From Candidatus Izemoplasma sp. (GTDB taxonomy: Bacteria; Bacillota_I; Bacilli_A; Izemoplasmatales; Izemoplasmataceae): a stretch of 8,103 nucleotides of DNA. Location of the stretch: assembly GCA_021736285.1 (NCBI GenBank), contig JAIPGE010000056.1, positions 1 through 8,103 on the forward strand, read 5' to 3'. A program made the position numbers and the translations under genes. Under the pieces are notes generated by a model. The model saw nothing but the letters and a program-made list of their open reading frames with translations. It searched no databases and had not been told where the DNA came from. Below are positions 4,689 to 8,103 of this stretch, piece by piece (the stretch's first letter is position 1; each line of letters starts with the position of its first letter).

Positions 4689-7079
4689 TTAAAAATCATA
4701 TTTACTTAAAATTTCGGCTGGTGTTCTACGGAGTAAATTAGTGACAGGAATCAATCCACTTAAGGTGTTAACCAAGTAGATTAACACAACGCCACCAATA
4801 ATACTAAGTGGTGAAATGTATATTAAATCCATATAGTTTTCACTTAACAACTGAATTCGATATAAGACAAAACTCATTCCAAGATAGCCTATAAGTGATG
4901 TAAACGTTGTGATTAAGGCGATTTCTGTAACAAATATTTTCCTAATATCACCTTTTGAAACCCCAAGAGCACGGTAAACACTGATTTCATAAATTCGTGA
5001 TAGGAGACTTGAACGAATGATAAAGAAGTAACTAATTGCACTTGCACCCAACACGACAAAGGTAAAGATAATGGTTGGTAAAGTGTCATCCCATCGTTGT
5101 GATCGATAATTTGATAAATCTTCTTCATAGGTTGATGTTGGCTCTACCCCGGCATCTGTCAGCCGCTCAAGTGTCGCACTGACATCATTTGAATGCAGAA
5201 AAACAAGGGCATAAGGACTGGTGTGTTGTTTATTATAAAGGGCTTCTTTCAATGTGTCTAACGAAGTAATTGTGATTGGTAGGTTCTCACCGCTATAGGT
5301 ACCAACCACATCATATGTTGATGTCCCAAAAGTAATGGTTGGTAAATTGTAATTCATATCTTCATGAACCCATACTGAGCCTGAGGATAAAGGATCCCCG
5401 CTGGTTTGAGTGATATCATCTGCAAATAATTCATAAACACCAATCTCACTATCAACCATAATTGCAGTTTCTTCTTTCATATAGATGACTGGATTGTCAC
5501 TATCAGCAATACCAACGAGTTTCATATCGTAGGTGAATTGTTGAAGTGTAACATGATAATTTAAACTGAGTAAATCTTCTAAATTTGTGATGCCAATATA
5601 ATTCATATTGGAATTTCTTAAAAGTTGTTCAGCAATGTATTTATTGATAACAAACTCATTTGGTGCACTTACTGCGCGTCCCATGATAATATCATCGGGA
5701 TCTAAATAATCACTATAGACAATTTGTCGACTTAAGTTTTGAGTCGTTGAACTGCCTTGATAAATGGTTGGTAAGACAACACTGATCATTGCGTTCTTTG
5801 TATAATATAGATAGTTAATATCCGGACTATCAGCAAGATCTAATACCTCATTATAAGTTAAATCGTTCGGCCGAAATGAGACGGTTTCTACAGGGTTATT
5901 GACAAACGTTTCTGGTTGAATTCTGAATATCCCACTTAACATCCCTACCGCAAGGGCAATTAATATCGCACCAAGGGCAAACCCCAGATAAAATAACTTG
6001 CCTAAGCGCGAGGTATCTTTTAAGCGTTTAAGCGCCATTTTTAAACTATCTTTAACGGTGATGACACTGTGTTTTACGGTGTCTTTTTCGTCTGTAATAA
6101 CACTGTCTAGATCGAAGGCTTCTTCATTGAATGGACTCATTTCATCAGCGACAAAGTGTTCATTAAAAATACGGACTTCACTGTCTTTGTCGATTAAGTT
6201 TAACTTGTCATATACTTTTGATTGAACGTCAATATAAAGTGTTTTATTCTTAGCGATTAAACGTACTTGAATGTCATCTTCAACGGCTTCATCAAAATAA
6301 CTTGAGACAGAAAGATGATCATCTGATAATGTACTGCGTTGTTTTAGGTCTTTTAAGTAGATGTCGGTATCATGCTTAATCGCATGGGCACCGGTTGCGT
6401 TGTGTTTGATGTCTTCAACGATTGCGCCATCTTTTAAACGAATAATTCGGTCTGCATATTGACTCGCCAATCCTTCTTCATGTGTGACCAAAACAACAAG
6501 TTTATTAAACGAGATACTTTTAATGATGTTCATAATATCTTGTGTGTTTTTACTGTCTAGGTTTCCGGTAGGTTCATCAGCGATAATAACACTTGGATTT
6601 TTGGCAAGTGCTCTTGCGATGGCAACGCGTTGTTGTTGCCCACCTGAAAGTTGGGCAGCTTTGCGTTTACGGTAATTAATCATCCCCATCGCATCTAAGA
6701 TGTAGTCAATCCGGTTATCGATTTCTGCTTGGTCATAAATCCCAATCATATTTAATGTTAAAGCAATATTATCATAAACGGTTAAGTTTTTTAATAAATT
6801 ATAGTTTTGAAAAATGTAGCCAACTTCACGGTTTCGAATCATATCCCATGTTGTTGTTTTATATTTTTCAATAACGGTATCACCAAATTCAATTGATCCG
6901 CTATTGACTTTATCAAGTCCGCCTAATACATTCAATAATGTCGTCTTTCCACTTCCACTTGGACCAACAAGCATAACGAGCCCCTTACTTGGTAAGGTAA
7001 TATCGGCATCATCAATAACATGGATTTCATTTTGTTTATTTTTGTTATAATACTTATGTAAATGATTTAATTTTATCAT
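4689..7079 (-). CDS. ABC transporter ATPase fused to FtsX-type permease (MacB-like topology)
   Basis: A 796-residue inner-membrane protein. The N-terminal LolD/MacB-type ATPase has Walker A GPSGSGKTT (39-47), Q-loop FQNYNLL (90-96), signature LSGGQQQR (144-151), Walker B VIIADEP (164-170, E169) and H-loop VTHE (H200), all intact. A linker of about 120 residues (222-340) follows, then TM1 (about 362-384), an extracytoplasmic domain of some 280 residues (385-665) and TM2-TM4 (about 666-688, 715-742, 754-776). The FtsX motif EISVYRALGVSKGDIRK follows TM2. The order ATPase-TM1-large external domain-TM2-4 is that of MacB, but it is longer than the 648-residue E. coli MacB. Substrate is unknown; this family exports peptides, macrolides or lipoproteins, or transmits force across the membrane. 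An in-frame GTG at 7088 is part of the ribosome binding site, so the ATG at 7079 (MIKLNHLHKYY) is preferred. It follows the partner permease after 9 bases and ends before a strong terminator. Confidence 0.9.
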   Translation of the reverse strand: MIKLNHLHKYYNKNKQNEIHVIDDADITLPSKGLVMLVGPSGSGKTTLLNVLGGLDKVNSGSIEFGDTVIEKYKTTTWDMIRNREVGYIFQNYNLLKNLTVYDNIALTLNMIGIYDQAEIDNRIDYILDAMGMINYRKRKAAQLSGGQQQRVAIARALAKNPSVIIADEPTGNLDSKNTQDIMNIIKSISFNKLVVLVTHEEGLASQYADRIIRLKDGAIVEDIKHNATGAHAIKHDTDIYLKDLKQRSTLSDDHLSVSSYFDEAVEDDIQVRLIAKNKTLYIDVQSKVYDKLNLIDKDSEVRIFNEHFVADEMSPFNEEAFDLDSVITDEKDTVKHSVITVKDSLKMALKRLKDTSRLGKLFYLGFALGAILIALAVGMLSGIFRIQPETFVNNPVETVSFRPNDLTYNEVLDLADSPDINYLYYTKNAMISVVLPTIYQGSSTTQNLSRQIVYSDYLDPDDIIMGRAVSAPNEFVINKYIAEQLLRNSNMNYIGITNLEDLLSLNYHVTLQQFTYDMKLVGIADSDNPVIYMKEETAIMVDSEIGVYELFADDITQTSGDPLSSGSVWVHEDMNYNLPTITFGTSTYDVVGTYSGENLPITITSLDTLKEALYNKQHTSPYALVFLHSNDVSATLERLTDAGVEPTSTYEEDLSNYRSQRWDDTLPTIIFTFVVLGASAISYFFIIRSSLLSRIYEISVYRALGVSKGDIRKIFVTEIALITTFTSLIGYLGMSFVLYRIQLLSENYMDLIYISPLSIIGGVVLIYLVNTLSGLIPVTNLLRRTPAEILSKYDF

Positions 7080-7084
7080 GTTAT

Positions 7085-7090
7085 TCACCT
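7085..7090 (-). promoter_or_regulatory. Ribosome binding site that sets the ABC fusion start
   Basis: AGGTGA on the minus strand lies 5 bases before the ATG at 7079 and overlaps the TAG stop of the upstream permease, which suggests coupled translation. The upstream GTG at 7088 belongs to this site. Confidence 0.7.
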
Positions 7091-8103
7091 ATTCCTGTTT
7101 GAGTGCCGTTATGACAGAACGACTAAAGATTTTTTTGTTAAAACGATTACCCAGTAAGACCGCAAGTAATACTAGAATGGTAAAGATTGCAAGGTATGTT
7201 GTCCACTTGAAGTATCTGAGATAATTCGGGATAAATGTGTTGATATACTGGTTTAGAATAAAGAACCCGACAGTAAGTACATAAGCCAAAATCATTGTCA
7301 TAATCAGTTCAAAAATGGTGACTCTGTTCAAGGCTTTTTTACTTGCCCCAATGCTTCTAAAAACCAGATAATCTTTTTTCTTCGCATTTTGTACATTTCT
7401 TAACACAATATAACTAATAAAGTAAATAATGACCATCAAGAATCCCATTAAGAAACCAAAATAAATGGTTTGAATCAATTGAATAATCTGACCATACATA
7501 TCGGTGACATCTGATGGATAGATTGTGTTATATCCTTGTAATTCTAATTGAGTCATCACGATTGTCGCATCATAACTGTCTTCTACCATAACACTAATTT
7601 GGTAATATTCATCAGGAATTAATGCGTTATATATTGCTTCACTGACATAAGTTCTTTGTTCCATAATTTCTTCGTCTTCGTCATTTTCTACAAGCAGTGT
7701 AATCGACATTTCATCATCATAAAAATTGGTTTTTGATAAGAGTTGAAAGGTGACATCATCAGTCCAATCAGGCGTTACCTCTGGATCCATTTGAAGGCCG
7801 TAAGCAAGCTCTTGACCAATATCAACAGGTACAATGATCTCATTATCAGATAATGTATCATCCATGACAACTTTGCCATGGAATGACAGATTTATCTTGC
7901 GGTCATTTACGGTGTCACTGGCTTCAACTTCTAATTGCACATAATTTGCCCCATAATTGCTGCCAAAATATGATTTCGCCACTGTCTCTTGATCAGTTAA
8001 AAAATCATTATGAAAATAGAGGTTTTCATTCCAACTGCGTGCTCCGTATTTGGTCATACCAACAATCGTATATGTTGTTGTTGGCGGCATCTGTCGGGTG
8101 ACA
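7089..8103 (-). CDS. FtsX-type ABC permease, 5' end cut off by the window
   Basis: The C-terminal 337 residues of a membrane protein; the N terminus lies beyond the right edge. The ATG at 8090 has no ribosome binding site, and the frame stays open through it to the edge (residues VTRQ precede it), so it is treated as internal. Visible parts, numbered from that internal Met, are about 200 residues of an acidic, extracytoplasmic domain (VENDEDEE at 134-141), then three membrane segments at about 208-230, 259-281 and 296-315. The conserved FtsX motif YLVFRSIGASKKALNR (241-256) lies between the first two. These match TM2-TM4 of the neighbouring fusion, so the missing part should hold TM1 and may also hold an ATPase domain. 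The gene ends 9 bases before the ABC fusion start, so the two probably form a heteromeric transporter. Substrate is unknown. Confidence 0.85.
   Translation of the reverse strand, partial: VTRQMPPTTTYTIVGMTKYGARSWNENLYFHNDFLTDQETVAKSYFGSNYGANYVQLEVEASDTVNDRKINLSFHGKVVMDDTLSDNEIIVPVDIGQELAYGLQMDPEVTPDWTDDVTFQLLSKTNFYDDEMSITLLVENDEDEEIMEQRTYVSEAIYNALIPDEYYQISVMVEDSYDATIVMTQLELQGYNTIYPSDVTDMYGQIIQLIQTIYFGFLMGFLMVIIYFISYIVLRNVQNAKKKDYLVFRSIGASKKALNRVTIFELIMTMILAYVLTVGFFILNQYINTFIPNYLRYFKWTTYLAIFTILVLLAVLLGNRFNKKIFSRSVITALKQE

Noticed and set aside
5998..6675. Open plus-strand frames antisense to the ABC fusion gene (5998-6225 and 6484-6675)
   Set aside because: They lie wholly opposite well-recognised ABC protein sequence, lack ribosome binding sites and show no family features.
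7080..7088. GTG at 7088 as the start of the ABC fusion
   Set aside because: It is part of the AGGTGA ribosome binding site; the ATG at 7079 gives a normal ABC ATPase N terminus.

Overview
The window is AT-rich and coding-dense, with strong Shine-Dalgarno sites and short spacers. It carries one small plus-strand gene and five minus-strand genes in two apparent transcription units. TGG is used for tryptophan, and TGA appears to be a true stop at two genes, one of them in an ATGA overlap. The code is therefore the standard one, not the Mycoplasma code. Together with family content and compact promoters, this suggests a low-GC Bacillota or an Acholeplasma/Izemoplasma-like Mollicutes relative. That placement is inference; no rRNA or marker gene is present.

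Layout. Positions 1-118 hold a divergent promoter region: a minus-strand promoter firing off the left edge, and a plus-strand promoter for a small bacterial PH-domain (bPH_1 type) protein at 119-484. A hairpin terminator at 526-553 separates that gene from the convergent minus-strand genes. Reading the minus strand from right to left, the first unit is an ABC exporter: a 5'-truncated FtsX-type permease (7089-8103), then an ATPase-permease fusion of MacB-like topology (4689-7079), ended by a strong intrinsic terminator at 4654-4683. Directly after it, an extended -10 promoter starts a second unit of three genes: a compact OLD-like ATPase/TOPRIM protein (3425-4606), a LURP-one-related (YxjI-like) beta-barrel protein (2937-3428, ATGA overlap), and a 784-residue fusion of a PD-(D/E)XK nuclease with an XPD/DinG-like iron-sulfur helicase (560-2914).

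How the genes may work together. The two permease genes probably encode a heteromeric mechanotransmission-type or exporter ABC complex driven by the ATPase of the fusion. The three-gene unit is the most interesting part. It combines a TOPRIM nuclease candidate with degenerate ATPase motifs, a putative membrane- or ligand-binding barrel, and a nuclease-helicase. The OLD plus helicase pairing recalls the logic of Gabija-type defence, but the helicase is of a different superfamily, and co-function rests only on operon structure here. No mobile element, CRISPR array, tRNA or rRNA was seen.
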